DNA of 64,000 bases from Dermatophilaceae bacterium Soc4.6 (GTDB lineage: Bacteria > Actinomycetota > Actinomycetes > Actinomycetales > Dermatophilaceae), in NCBI GenBank assembly GCA_039889245.1, contig JAZGVH010000002.1:372001-436000 (forward strand). The letters run 5' to 3'. The notes under the pieces were generated by a model, which worked only from the letters and a program-made list of their open reading frames with translations, was not told where the DNA came from and searched no databases. Below are positions 55,596-64,000 of this stretch, piece by piece. The translations under genes and the position numbers were made by a program. Within the stretch, counting starts at the first letter, position 1. The number at the start of each line of letters is the position of its first letter.

Positions 55596-57703
55596 CCGCC
55601 ACCACCACCCGTCCCCGCCCCGCCTCGGACACCAGCGTGACGCCGAGGGGCGGGACCGGCCTGAGCGTCGCCTCGCTCCTCGCGGCCCTGCCACAGGCCC
55701 TCGCCAAGCTCGACCCCCGGCACGTCGTCCGCAGCCCGGTGATCTTCGTCGTGTGGGTCGGCTCGGTGCTCACCACCGTGCTCGCCGCCATCACCCCGTC
55801 GACCTTCTCGGTCGGCATCGCCATCTGGCTGTGGGTCACCGTGGTCTTCGCCAACACGGCCGAGGCCGTGGCCGAGGGCCGCGGCAAGGCCCAGGCCGCG
55901 ACCCTGCGGGCCGCCCGCACCGACACGATGGCCCGACGTCTGACCTCCGACGGCGGGACCGAGGAGGAGGTCTCGGGCGCGACCCTGAGCATCGGCGACC
56001 TCATCGTCGTCGAGGCCGGTCAGGTGATCCCCGGTGACGGCGACGTCGTCGAGGGTGTCGCCACCGTCGACGAGTCGGCCATCACCGGCGAGTCGGCTCC
56101 GGTCGTCCTTGAGTCCGGTGGCGACCGCTGCGCCGTCACCGGTGGCACGACCGTGCTGTCCGACCGGGTGGTCGTCAAGATCACGACCAGGCCCGGAGAG
56201 ACCTTCATCGACCGGATGATCGCCCTCGTCGAGGGTGCCGCCCGGCAGAAGACACCCAACGAGATCGCCCTCAACATCCTGCTCGCGACGCTGACGATCA
56301 TCTTCCTGCTCGTCGTGGTCGCCCTGCAGCCGATGGCCGCCTACTCGGGCGAGAGCCAGACGGTGGTCGTCCTGGTGGCCCTGCTCGTGTGCCTGATCCC
56401 CACGACCATCGGCGCGCTGCTCTCGGCGATCGGCATCGCGGGAATGGACCGTCTCGTGCAGCGCAACGTGCTCGCCATGTCGGGCCGCGCGGTCGAGGCC
56501 GCCGGCGACGTGTCGACGCTGCTGCTCGACAAGACCGGCACCATCACCCTCGGCAACCGCCGGGCCACGCAGTTCGTGCCCGTCGGCGGCACGACCGACG
56601 TCGACCTCGCGGCTGCCGCATACCTCAGCAGCCTCGCTGACGAGACGCCCGAAGGGCGCTCGGTGGTCGAGCTGGCGATCGGGGGCTACCCCTCGGCCCC
56701 CGCCGGGCGCACGCCGTCCAGCCTGCAGGCCGACGGCGCGACCTTCGTGGAGTTCACCGCGCAGACCCGCATGTCGGGGGTCGACCTCCCCTCGGGTGAG
56801 CAGGTGCGCAAGGGCGCGGGCAGCCAGGTCGCCGCCTGGGTCGTCGCCAACGGCGGGACGGAGCCCCCCGACCTCACGCAGGTCGTCAACGGCATCTCGA
56901 CCTCCGGTGGCACCCCGCTCGTCGTCGCCCGCGCCCAGGGTGGCTCTGGCGCAACGGTTCTCGGTGTCATCCACCTCAAGGACGTGGTCAAGCCCGGCAT
57001 GACCGAGCGCTTCAACCAGCTGCGGGCCATGGGCATCCGCACCGTGATGATCACGGGCGACAACCCACTCACCGCGGCCGCCATCGCGCAGGAGGCCGGT
57101 GTCGACGACTTCCTCGCCGAGGCCACCCCCGAGGACAAGATGGCCCTGATCCGCAAGGAGCAGGAGGGCGGCCGGCTCGTCGCGATGACCGGTGACGGCA
57201 CCAACGACGCCCCGGCGCTGGCCCAGGCCGACGTGGGTGTCGCGATGAACACGGGCACGTCGGCGGCGAAGGAGGCCGGCAACATGGTCGACCTCGACTC
57301 CGACCCGACCAAGCTCATCGAGATCGTCGCCATCGGCAAGCAGCTGCTCATCACCCGCGGCGCCCTCACGACCTTCTCGATCGCCAACGACGTCGCGAAG
57401 TACTTCGCGATCATCCCGGCGATGTTCACCGGGCTGTTCCCCGGTCTGCAGACGCTCAACGTCATGCGCCTGGCCACACCGGACTCGGCGATCCTGTCGG
57501 CGGTCATCTTCAACGCGCTCGTCATCGTCGTGCTCATCCCGCTGGCCCTGCGCGGGGTGCGCTACCGGCCCGCGTCGGCCGCGTCGATGCTGCGCCGCAA
57601 CCTGCTCGTCTACGGCCTCGGGGGGGTGGTCACCCCGTTCATCGGAATCAAGGTGATCGACCTCGTGGTCTCGCTGCTCCTGCCCTCGACCGGAACGAAG
57701 TGA
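55592..57703 (+). CDS. kdpB: Potassium-transporting ATPase ATP-binding subunit KdpB
   Basis: 703-residue P-type ATPase that hydrolyses ATP for the KdpFABC pump. The phosphorylated residue is Asp313 in [11 protein letters not shown]. The TGES loop (165-168) and the hinge [17 protein letters not shown] are complete. Membrane segments include [20 protein letters not shown] and the [18 protein letters not shown] helix. The TGES motif contains the serine (Ser168) whose phosphorylation inhibits KdpB in E. coli. The start is coupled to kdpA by a 4-nt overlap and kdpC follows after 6 nt. Confidence 0.97.
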   Translation: MTATTTRPRPASDTSVTPRGGTGLSVASLLAALPQALAKLDPRHVVRSPVIFVVWVGSVLTTVLAAITPSTFSVGIAIWLWVTVVFANTAEAVAEGRGKAQAATLRAARTDTMARRLTSDGGTEEEVSGATLSIGDLIVVEAGQVIPGDGDVVEGVATVDESAITGESAPVVLESGGDRCAVTGGTTVLSDRVVVKITTRPGETFIDRMIALVEGAARQKTPNEIALNILLATLTIIFLLVVVALQPMAAYSGESQTVVVLVALLVCLIPTTIGALLSAIGIAGMDRLVQRNVLAMSGRAVEAAGDVSTLLLDKTGTITLGNRRATQFVPVGGTTDVDLAAAAYLSSLADETPEGRSVVELAIGGYPSAPAGRTPSSLQADGATFVEFTAQTRMSGVDLPSGEQVRKGAGSQVAAWVVANGGTEPPDLTQVVNGISTSGGTPLVVARAQGGSGATVLGVIHLKDVVKPGMTERFNQLRAMGIRTVMITGDNPLTAAAIAQEAGVDDFLAEATPEDKMALIRKEQEGGRLVAMTGDGTNDAPALAQADVGVAMNTGTSAAKEAGNMVDLDSDPTKLIEIVAIGKQLLITRGALTTFSIANDVAKYFAIIPAMFTGLFPGLQTLNVMRLATPDSAILSAVIFNALVIVVLIPLALRGVRYRPASAASMLRRNLLVYGLGGVVTPFIGIKVIDLVVSLLLPSTGTK

Positions 57704-57709
57704 TCTGAC

Positions 57710-58291
57710 ATGCTCGCCCTCCCCCGCCAGCTCGGGGCAGCCCTGCGGATGCTGCTCGCGCTCACGGTGCTCACCGGGATCGTCTACCCCCTCGTGGTCC
57801 TCGGCGTCGGCCAGGTGGTCGACCACGGAGCCGCCAACGGTTCCCTCGTCAGCCGCGACGGCACCACCGTGGGCTCCTCGAGCCTCGGCCAGACCGTCGC
57901 CACGGGCCAGGAAGCCAGGTGGTTCCTCGCCCGGCCGTCGGCCAGCGACTACGCCGGCAACGCGAGCGGCGGCAGCAACCTCGGGGCCGCCGCCGCCGAC
58001 CTGGCCAAGGCGGTCACGGACAACGGCGACGCGGTCCGCTCGGCCAACCCGGACGCGCCTGCCGTGCTCCCGCCCGACGCGCTGACGGCCTCGGCCAGCG
58101 GTCTCGACCCCGACATCTCGCCGGAGTACGCCCTGCTCCAGGTGGGCCGCATCGCCTCGGCCCGGGGACTCCCGCAGCAGCGGGTGCTCGAGCTGGTCCA
58201 GGACCACACCAAGGGTCGGCTGCTCGGGTTCCTGGGTGAGCCCCGGGTCAACACCACGGAGCTCAACCTGGCCCTCGCCGGACTGTCCTGA
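57710..58291 (+). CDS. kdpC: Potassium-transporting ATPase subunit KdpC
   Basis: 193-residue subunit with one N-terminal membrane segment (MLLALTVLTGIVYPLVVLGVGQ) and an extracellular domain that raises ATP affinity of the complex. Family signatures are FLARPSASDYAGNASGGSNLG, the LPPDALTASASGLDPDISPEYALLQ region, and VNTTELNLAL near the end. ATG 57710 lies 6 nt after kdpB. Length is normal. It ends the structural part of the operon, with 33 nt before kdpD. Confidence 0.95.
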   Translation: MLALPRQLGAALRMLLALTVLTGIVYPLVVLGVGQVVDHGAANGSLVSRDGTTVGSSSLGQTVATGQEARWFLARPSASDYAGNASGGSNLGAAAADLAKAVTDNGDAVRSANPDAPAVLPPDALTASASGLDPDISPEYALLQVGRIASARGLPQQRVLELVQDHTKGRLLGFLGEPRVNTTELNLALAGLS

Positions 58292-58312
58292 CCCGGCTGC
58301 ACCTCCAACAGG

Positions 58313-58318
58313 CAGGAT
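58313..58318 (+). promoter_or_regulatory. Possible leaderless -10 element of kdpDE
   Basis: CAGGAT, 6 nt, then ATG at 58325. If active, kdpDE would be made independently of kdpFABC. The purine-rich GAGGG in the gap lies next to the ATG, too close for a normal ribosome-binding site. Confidence 0.4.
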
Positions 58319-58324
58319 GAGGGC

Positions 58325-60852
58325 ATGGCGCGCGGTCAGCTGCGGATCTACCTCGGGGCGGCCCCCGGGGTGGGCAAGACCGTCGCCATGCTCTCCGAGG
58401 CCCATCGCCGGGCGGAGCGGGGGGCCGACGTCGTGGTCGGGCTCGTCGAGACCCACGGGCGCCCCTTCACGGGGGCCCAGCTCGAGGGCCTGCCCGTGGT
58501 GCCCCGCCTCCGGATCGAGCACCGGGGCGCGGTGCTCGAGGAGATGGACCTCGACGCCCTGCTGTCCCGCAGGCCCGACCTCGCGCTCGTCGACGAGCTC
58601 GCCCACACCAACGTGCCGGGCTCACGCAACACCAAGCGCTGGGAGGACATCGAGGAGCTGCTGGCGGCCGGCATCGACGTCGTCTCCACGGTCAACATCC
58701 AGCACCTCGAGTCGCTCAACGACGTCGTCGAGTCGATCACCGGCATCACGCAGCGCGAGACCGTGCCGGACGACGTCGTGCGGTCGGCGGCTGACCAGAT
58801 CGAGCTCGTCGACATGTCACCCGAGTCGCTGCGCCGGCGGATGGCCCACGGCAACGTCTACGCCGCCGAGAAGATCGACGCCGCCCTCGCCAACTACTTC
58901 CGGCCGGGCAACCTCTCGGCCCTGCGCGAGCTCGCCCTGCTGTGGCTGGCCGACCGGGTCGACGAGACCCTCGAGCGCTACCGCGCCAGCCACGACATCT
59001 CGGCCACCTGGGCCACCCGCGAGCGGGTGGTCGTCGCGCTCACCGGGGGGACCGAGGGCGAGACCGTGCTGCGGCGGGCCGCCCAGATCGCCTCGCGCGG
59101 GGCCGGCAGCGAGCTGCTGGCCTGTCACGTGGGGCAGAGCGACGGACTGGTCGACGACGCCCCCGAGGTGATCGCCGCGCAGCGCCGGCTGGTCAAGGAG
59201 CTCGGCGGCACCTTCCACGCCGTCGCCGGCGACGACGTCGGCGAAGCCATCCTCGACTTCGCCCGCGGGGTCAACGCCACGCAGATCGTGATCGGCACCT
59301 CCCGGCACGGCGCCCTGCGGGGGCGCTTCTCGCGCGGCATCGGCGAGGCCGTGGCGGCCGGGGCGGGCGACATCGACGTCCACCTCGTCGGCCATCGCGC
59401 GGTGGCGGTGTCGAGGCGTCGTCCGGGCCCCCGCTCGCTCAGCCGCCGCCGCCGCTTCGGCGGCTGGTTGCTGGCCGTGCTGGGTGTCGTGGCCCTCAGC
59501 CTCCTGCTCGTGCCGACCAGAGGGGCCCACGACCTGCCGCTCGAGGTGCTGCTCTACCTGGCGCTCACCGTCGGGTGCGCCCTGCTCGGCGGGGTCTGGC
59601 CGTCGGTCGTGTGCGCCATCGGGTCGTCGCTGGTCATCAACTGGTTCTTCACCGACCCCGTGGGCACCCTCACCATCAGCAGCCCGCAGAACGCCCTCGC
59701 CCTGCTGGTCTTCGTGGTCGTCGCCGTCTCGGTGGCGTCGGTCGTGCACCTCGCGGCCCGGCGTACCCGGCAGGCGGTGGAGGCGCAGCACGAGTCGCGC
59801 ACCCTGGCCACGCTCGCGAGCTCGCTCATCAGCGCCTCCGACCCGGTGACGGCGCTGCTCGACGAGGCCCTGACCACCTTCGCGATGCGCGGGGCGGCCC
59901 TCGTGACCCGCGAGGGCGTGCGCGAGCCCTGGCAGGTCGTGGGCCAGACCGGCGAGTTCACCGTCGACGGCATCGGGGCCGCGGCCGTGCGCGCCACCGT
60001 CGACGAGACCACCGACCTGGTGCTGCTCGGGCCGGTGCTGCCCGCCGACGAGCAGGGCCTCGTGTCGGCCTTCGCCACCCACGCCGCCTCCGTGCTGACC
60101 CGGCGACGACTGCTCGCCGAGGCGGGTCAGGCCAAGGGTCTGGCCCGTGAGGGGCGGGCCCGCACCGCCCTGCTGGCGGCGGTGTCGCACGACCTGCGGA
60201 CGCCCCTCGCCGGCATCAAGGCGGCCGTCTCGAGCCTGCGCCAGGACGACGTCACCTTCTCGCCCGAGGACGAGGCCGAGCTGCTGCGCACGGTCGAGGA
60301 GTCGGCCGACCGGCTCGACGTGCTCATCGGCAACCTCCTCGACATGTCGCGGCTGCAGACGGGGGCCATCACCCCCCACCTCGAGCCGGTGCCCGTCGCC
60401 CCGGCCGTGCGCACCGTCGACGCCGGGCTCAGCGACCCCGGCCGGGTGCGTCTGCAGCTCGACGCGGGAGCCGAGGCCGTCGTCGCCGACGCCGGGCTGC
60501 TCGACCGGGTGCTGGCGAACGTCCTCGAGAACGCCGTGCGCCACTCCCCCGGCCGCCGGGAGGTGCTGGTCCAGTCGGGTCGGCTGGGCGACCGGGTGCA
60601 GGTGCGGGTCGTCGACCGCGGACCGGGGGTCGCCGAGGACGCGAAGGAGCGCATCTTCGCGCCCTTCCAGCGCGAGGGCGACGCCCCACGCGGCGACGGA
60701 GTCGGGCTGGGGCTGGCCGTCGCCCGCGGTCTCGCCGAGCTGATGGACGGTCGGGTCTGGGCGGAGGACACCCCCGGGGGCGGCCTGACAGTGGTGCTCG
60801 AGCTCGCCACCGCCCCTGCCGAGCCGGCCGGGGCGGTGCGAGGATCGAGCCC

Positions 60853-60856
<4 letters not shown>
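58325..60856 (+). CDS. kdpD: Potassium sensor histidine kinase KdpD
   Basis: 843-residue membrane kinase. The cytoplasmic KdpD domain comes first (Walker A GAAPGVGKT at 11-19, then DELAHTNVPGSR). A UspA-like domain follows (about 235-355), which in E. coli contributes to signalling. Next are four closely spaced membrane segments (about 375-480) and a GAF-like region. The kinase core has the phosphoacceptor His622 in VSHDLRTPLAGIKA, an N box (RVLANVLENAVRHSP) and G boxes (DRGPGVAEDAKERIFAPF, GVGLGLAVARGLAELM). Its stop overlaps kdpE by 4 nt. It should respond to low potassium or turgor and phosphorylate KdpE. Confidence 0.95.
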
Positions 60857-61533
<677 letters not shown>

Positions 61534-61690
61534 GCGGCCCCGAGGGGGTCGTCCACGCACTGTTCACCTGGATGCCGCCTCGTGGTCAGCGTGCTCCCAG
61601 GCTCCCCCCAGTTGTCCCGGGCAATCTTCTGCCGTCCACCTGTGTGTCTGTCAACCGCTTGGTGTCAGGCGGCTGTGATCGGAGAGACGA

Positions 61691-63172
61691 ATGAATTCTG
61701 GGATTCTCTGGCGAGGTCGCCACCGAGCGCTGATCACCACCGCCGTGGCCGTCCTCCTGTGTGCTGCCTCGCTGGCCTCGGCCAGCGCGCGCGGTCAGGG
61801 CTCCTCGCCCCGACTGCCGAAGATCGGCCATGTCTGGACGATCATCCTCGAGAACAAGTCCTACGAGGCGACCTTCACGGGCCTCAACCAGAACGACTAC
61901 CTGTGGAAGACCCTCCCGTCCTATGGCGAGCTTCTGCAGCAGTACTACGGGACTGGCCACTACTCCCTCGACAACTACATCAGCCTCGTCTCCGGGCAGT
62001 CTCCGACCCCGTCCAACCAGGCCGACTGCCCGCAGTACGTCAACGTGGCCCCGGGGCTCCCGGCCCCCGACGGGCAGACGTTCGCCTCCTCCGGCTGCGT
62101 CTACCCGCGCCAGACCAAGACGCTGTTCGACCAGCTGGACAGCGTCGGGAAGAGCTGGAAGATCTACGCCCAGGACATGGGCAACGACCCCGCCCGCGAG
62201 CAGGTCTACCAGTGCGGGATCCCGGGCAACCCCGCCGGCGCCGGCGTGCCCGACCCGGGGGGCGCCACGCCCACCGACCAGTACGTGCCGAAGCACAACC
62301 CGGCACCCTGGTTCCACTCGCTGATCGACTCGCACAAGGACTGTCAGAACGTCGTCCCCCTCGACGGTTACCCCGCCACCCCGGGGCACGCCGCCATCCC
62401 CAGCATGGCGAAGGACCTCGAGTCCGTCAGCACGACGCCGTCGTACTCGTGGATCTCACCCAACAACTGCTCGGACGCCCACGACGCGACCTGCGTGGGC
62501 GACAACCTGTCGGGCGACCCGACCAACCACCAGGGCGGCCTCTACGCCGCAGACCGCTTCCTGGAGAAGTGGATTCCCACGATCATGGCCTCCCCAGCCT
62601 TCCAGGAGGACGGGATGATCCAGGTGCTCTTCGACGAGGCCTTCCCGCCCTACAAGATGTACAACAATTCCATCGCGGACCTAACTTACGCCGGTGACGC
62701 CCGGCTCGGCACGGACTCCGCCACGGGTGGCTCGGTCCAGGCCGAGGCCAACACCGCCCAGTCGGTCGTCGCCTGCTGCAACGAGCTCCCCGGCCCCAAC
62801 ACGAGCCAGCCGGGCTTCCAGGCCTTCAACCAGGACACGACTCCCGGCGGGGGCGTCACGGGGGCGGTGTTCATCAGCCGCTTCATCACTCCCGGCTCGG
62901 TGTCGGACCAGCCGTACAACCACTACAGCTGGTTGCGCAGCATGGAGGACCTCTACGGGGTGACCGAGGGCGGGAGCGACGGACAGGGCCACCTGGGCTA
63001 CGCCGGCGCGGACGGCCTGCGACCCTTCGGGGCGGACGTCTACAACAACCACCCGGGGAGAGCCCTCCAGGCGGCCCCGTCGGGCAGCTCGGTCTACCCG
63101 GCCACGGCCCGGGCGGCCGACCTGCCGCAGGCCGTCGTCCGGCGTGCGCCGGTCCCGGTGGTGTCGCGCTGA
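61691..63172 (+). CDS. Secreted phosphoesterase of the acid phosphatase/phospholipase C-like family
   Basis: 493-residue exported hydrolase of the PF04185-type phosphoesterase family, which includes acid phosphatases and phosphocholine phospholipases C. A signal peptide is visible: a basic start (MNSGILWRGRHR), a hydrophobic core ALITTAVAVLLCAASLA and a likely cut after SASA. The metal-site opening WTIILENKSYEATF corresponds to the ENRSFD motif. The SYSWISPNNCSDAHDATC and FDEAFPPYK segments match the acid-phosphatase branch. Eight or more cysteines fit an extracellular protein. GGAGA lies 7 nt before the ATG. Its codon use is somewhat less G+C-biased than the neighbours in places. Confidence 0.85.
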   Translation: MNSGILWRGRHRALITTAVAVLLCAASLASASARGQGSSPRLPKIGHVWTIILENKSYEATFTGLNQNDYLWKTLPSYGELLQQYYGTGHYSLDNYISLVSGQSPTPSNQADCPQYVNVAPGLPAPDGQTFASSGCVYPRQTKTLFDQLDSVGKSWKIYAQDMGNDPAREQVYQCGIPGNPAGAGVPDPGGATPTDQYVPKHNPAPWFHSLIDSHKDCQNVVPLDGYPATPGHAAIPSMAKDLESVSTTPSYSWISPNNCSDAHDATCVGDNLSGDPTNHQGGLYAADRFLEKWIPTIMASPAFQEDGMIQVLFDEAFPPYKMYNNSIADLTYAGDARLGTDSATGGSVQAEANTAQSVVACCNELPGPNTSQPGFQAFNQDTTPGGGVTGAVFISRFITPGSVSDQPYNHYSWLRSMEDLYGVTEGGSDGQGHLGYAGADGLRPFGADVYNNHPGRALQAAPSGSSVYPATARAADLPQAVVRRAPVPVVSR

Positions 63173-63234
63173 CCGGTTACCACGCCGTCCTGCTCGGCCC
63201 CGGGCGCCTGCGCGCCCGGGGCCGGCGGGCGGCG

Positions 63235-63807
63235 GTGGCCCTTCCCCTGGCCCTGGCTCTCGGCCTCGGCGCAGCCGCCTGCACCGGCGGCAGCACCGGC
63301 GCCACCCCGGGGGCCACCTCGACGACGGACGACCTCGACGTCGCGGCGCTCGGGGCGGTGCCCATCCCCACCCCACCCCCCACCCCGCCCGTGCCCACCG
63401 CGTCGGGCGCGAGGCTGCAGCTGCTGGCGATGGGTGAGCCGGTGCTCGTCGTCCTGGCCGACGGCTCCCGCGCGACGGTCACCGCCAACGGGCCACGGCA
63501 GGACCACCAGGGCGTGGTGGTCCCCACCCCGGGGCAGCCGCCCCCACGCACGAAGGCCACGATGACCGTCTCCGCCCGAGGTGAGACCGGCACGACGGTC
63601 CTGTCCGCGTCGGACCTGAGCTGTCGCGACGACTCGGGAGCCTCCATCCGGCTCACCCCGCTCGGCCCGGCCTCGCGCCGGGTGGCCGCTGGGTCGACGG
63701 GGCAGCTCGAGGTCTCCGGCGTCTTCCGCAGCGGCTCGGCGCAGCTGACCTGGGCGCCGGGTGGTCACGTGATGGCCGTGTGGGATTTCACCATCGAGCT
63801 GGACTGA
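63235..63807 (+). CDS. Putative lipoprotein of unknown function
   Basis: 190-residue protein with a hydrophobic N-terminus (MALPLALALGLGAAAC), a possible lipobox AAAC, and a Gly/Ser/Thr linker followed by a Pro-rich spacer. A compact beta-rich region comes next (LQLLAMGEPVLVVLADGSRATVTANG, TKATMTVSARGETG). I do not recognise the family. The GTG at 63235 is the first start codon in frame, yet the preceding residues in frame (RLRARGRRAAV) look like the basic part of a signal peptide. The true start may therefore be an unusual codon upstream. It follows the phosphoesterase by 62 nt and may share its transcript. Confidence 0.65.
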   Translation: MALPLALALGLGAAACTGGSTGATPGATSTTDDLDVAALGAVPIPTPPPTPPVPTASGARLQLLAMGEPVLVVLADGSRATVTANGPRQDHQGVVVPTPGQPPPRTKATMTVSARGETGTTVLSASDLSCRDDSGASIRLTPLGPASRRVAAGSTGQLEVSGVFRSGSAQLTWAPGGHVMAVWDFTIELD

Positions 63808-63814
63808 CGGGGCC

Positions 63815-63830
63815 GGCCCCGTGCGGGGCC
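63815..63830 (+). terminator. Hairpin after the lipoprotein gene
   Basis: GGCCCC (63815-63820), a 4-nt loop, and GGGGCC (63825-63830), starting 7 nt after the stop codon. Short and without a T run. Confidence 0.45.
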
Positions 63831-63869
63831 ACGCGCGCCCCTCCCGGTGCCGGGTGAGAGCCTAAGGGC

Positions 63870-64000
63870 ATGGTGCAGCGGGCGGACGTGGTCGTGGTGG
63901 GCGCCGGGCTGGCGGGACTGGTCTGTGCGGCGACGCTCCAGCGGCGCGGTCTCGACGTGCGGCTGCTGGAGGCGGCCGACGAGGTCGGGGGCCGGGTCCG
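63870..64000 (+). CDS. FAD-dependent amine oxidase-like protein (3' partial)
   Basis: Only 43 codons are inside the window. They read as an FAD-binding dinucleotide fold: [19 protein letters not shown], then an acidic strand end and [11 protein letters not shown]. The GG-R-V/I-R motif after the second strand is typical of the monoamine oxidase/phytoene desaturase group rather than of DAO-type enzymes. The ATG at 63870 could also be a GTG one codon later. The substrate cannot be predicted from this piece. Confidence 0.8.
   Translation, partial: MVQRADVVVVGAGLAGLVCAATLQRRGLDVRLLEAADEVGGRV

Noticed and set aside
55547-58606. Minus-strand open frame of about 1,020 codons opposite kdpB and kdpC
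   Set aside because: It covers two intact kdp genes and translates to Asp/Gly/His/Arg-rich noise.
61562-61572. PHO-box-like GTTCACCTGGA ahead of the secreted phosphoesterase
   Set aside because: A PhoP site needs several 11-nt repeats; the following units (TGCCGCCTCGT, GGTCAGCGTGC) do not match well enough.

Overview
The window is chromosomal DNA from a high-GC Gram-positive actinomycete. I infer Micrococcales, possibly near Intrasporangiaceae, but no marker here fixes the genus. Base composition is very high in G+C throughout and third positions are almost all G or C. Start codons are often GTG and occasionally TTG. Many operon-leading genes have a -10-like hexamer exactly 6-7 nt before the start codon, the layout expected of leaderless mRNAs. 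From memory, the order hisI, trpE, trp membrane protein, trpC, trpB, trpA, lgt, pyk, ANTAR regulator, polA, rpsA, coaE, uvrB, uvrA matches the conserved core block seen in mycobacteria and streptomycetes. No insertion sequence, prophage, integrase or CRISPR array was found.

Layout from left to right. 1-1.1 kb: the end of a branched-chain amino-acid transporter ATPase gene (livF) and a small ABM-domain protein. 1.2-5.2 kb: uvrA and a divergent metallo-beta-lactamase-fold hydrolase. 5.2-8.6 kb: an overlapping trio of circularly permuted ATP-grasp protein, alpha-E protein and transglutaminase. 8.7-12.7 kb: a beta-lactamase-fold serine hydrolase overlapping an FMN alpha-hydroxy-acid oxidase, then an NlpC/P60 peptidase and serA. 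12.8-17.8 kb: a five-gene cluster that reads as hydroxyproline catabolism (epimerase, deaminase of the DapA fold, and a three-subunit D-hydroxyproline dehydrogenase). 17.9-21.3 kb: uvrB and a CoaE-GrpB fusion. 21.3-26.7 kb: a glycerol-3-phosphate/glycerophosphodiester uptake operon (ugpA-E-B-C) ending in a phosphodiesterase. 26.9-33.9 kb: rpsA, a methyltransferase, polA, a GNAT acetyltransferase with a structured leader, and a PdtaR-like ANTAR regulator.

33.9-41.6 kb: an odd tRNA with a leucine (CAA) anticodon, pyk, and the glutamate synthase pair gltB-gltD. 41.7-49.9 kb: the tryptophan block with lgt and hisI, interrupted by three small membrane-protein genes. 50.0-53.6 kb: a DUF402 protein, cinA, pgsA and rimO. 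53.85-61.5 kb: a complete kdpFABC-kdpDE potassium uptake and sensing locus, preceded by four direct repeats that may be its operator. 61.7-64 kb: a secreted phosphoesterase, a probable lipoprotein and the start of an FAD amine-oxidase-like gene cut by the window end.

Most core genes run on the minus strand as tightly packed operons with 4-nt start/stop overlaps. The accessory metabolic clusters (hydroxyproline, ugp, ATP-grasp trio, oxidase pair) sit between core genes without any local transcription factor, so their regulators are presumably elsewhere. The strongest items for a second look are the tRNA with a class I body and a leucine anticodon, the GTCAA repeat array before kdpF, the leaderless-promoter pattern, the basic tail on UvrA, and the long hairpin in the GNAT leader.
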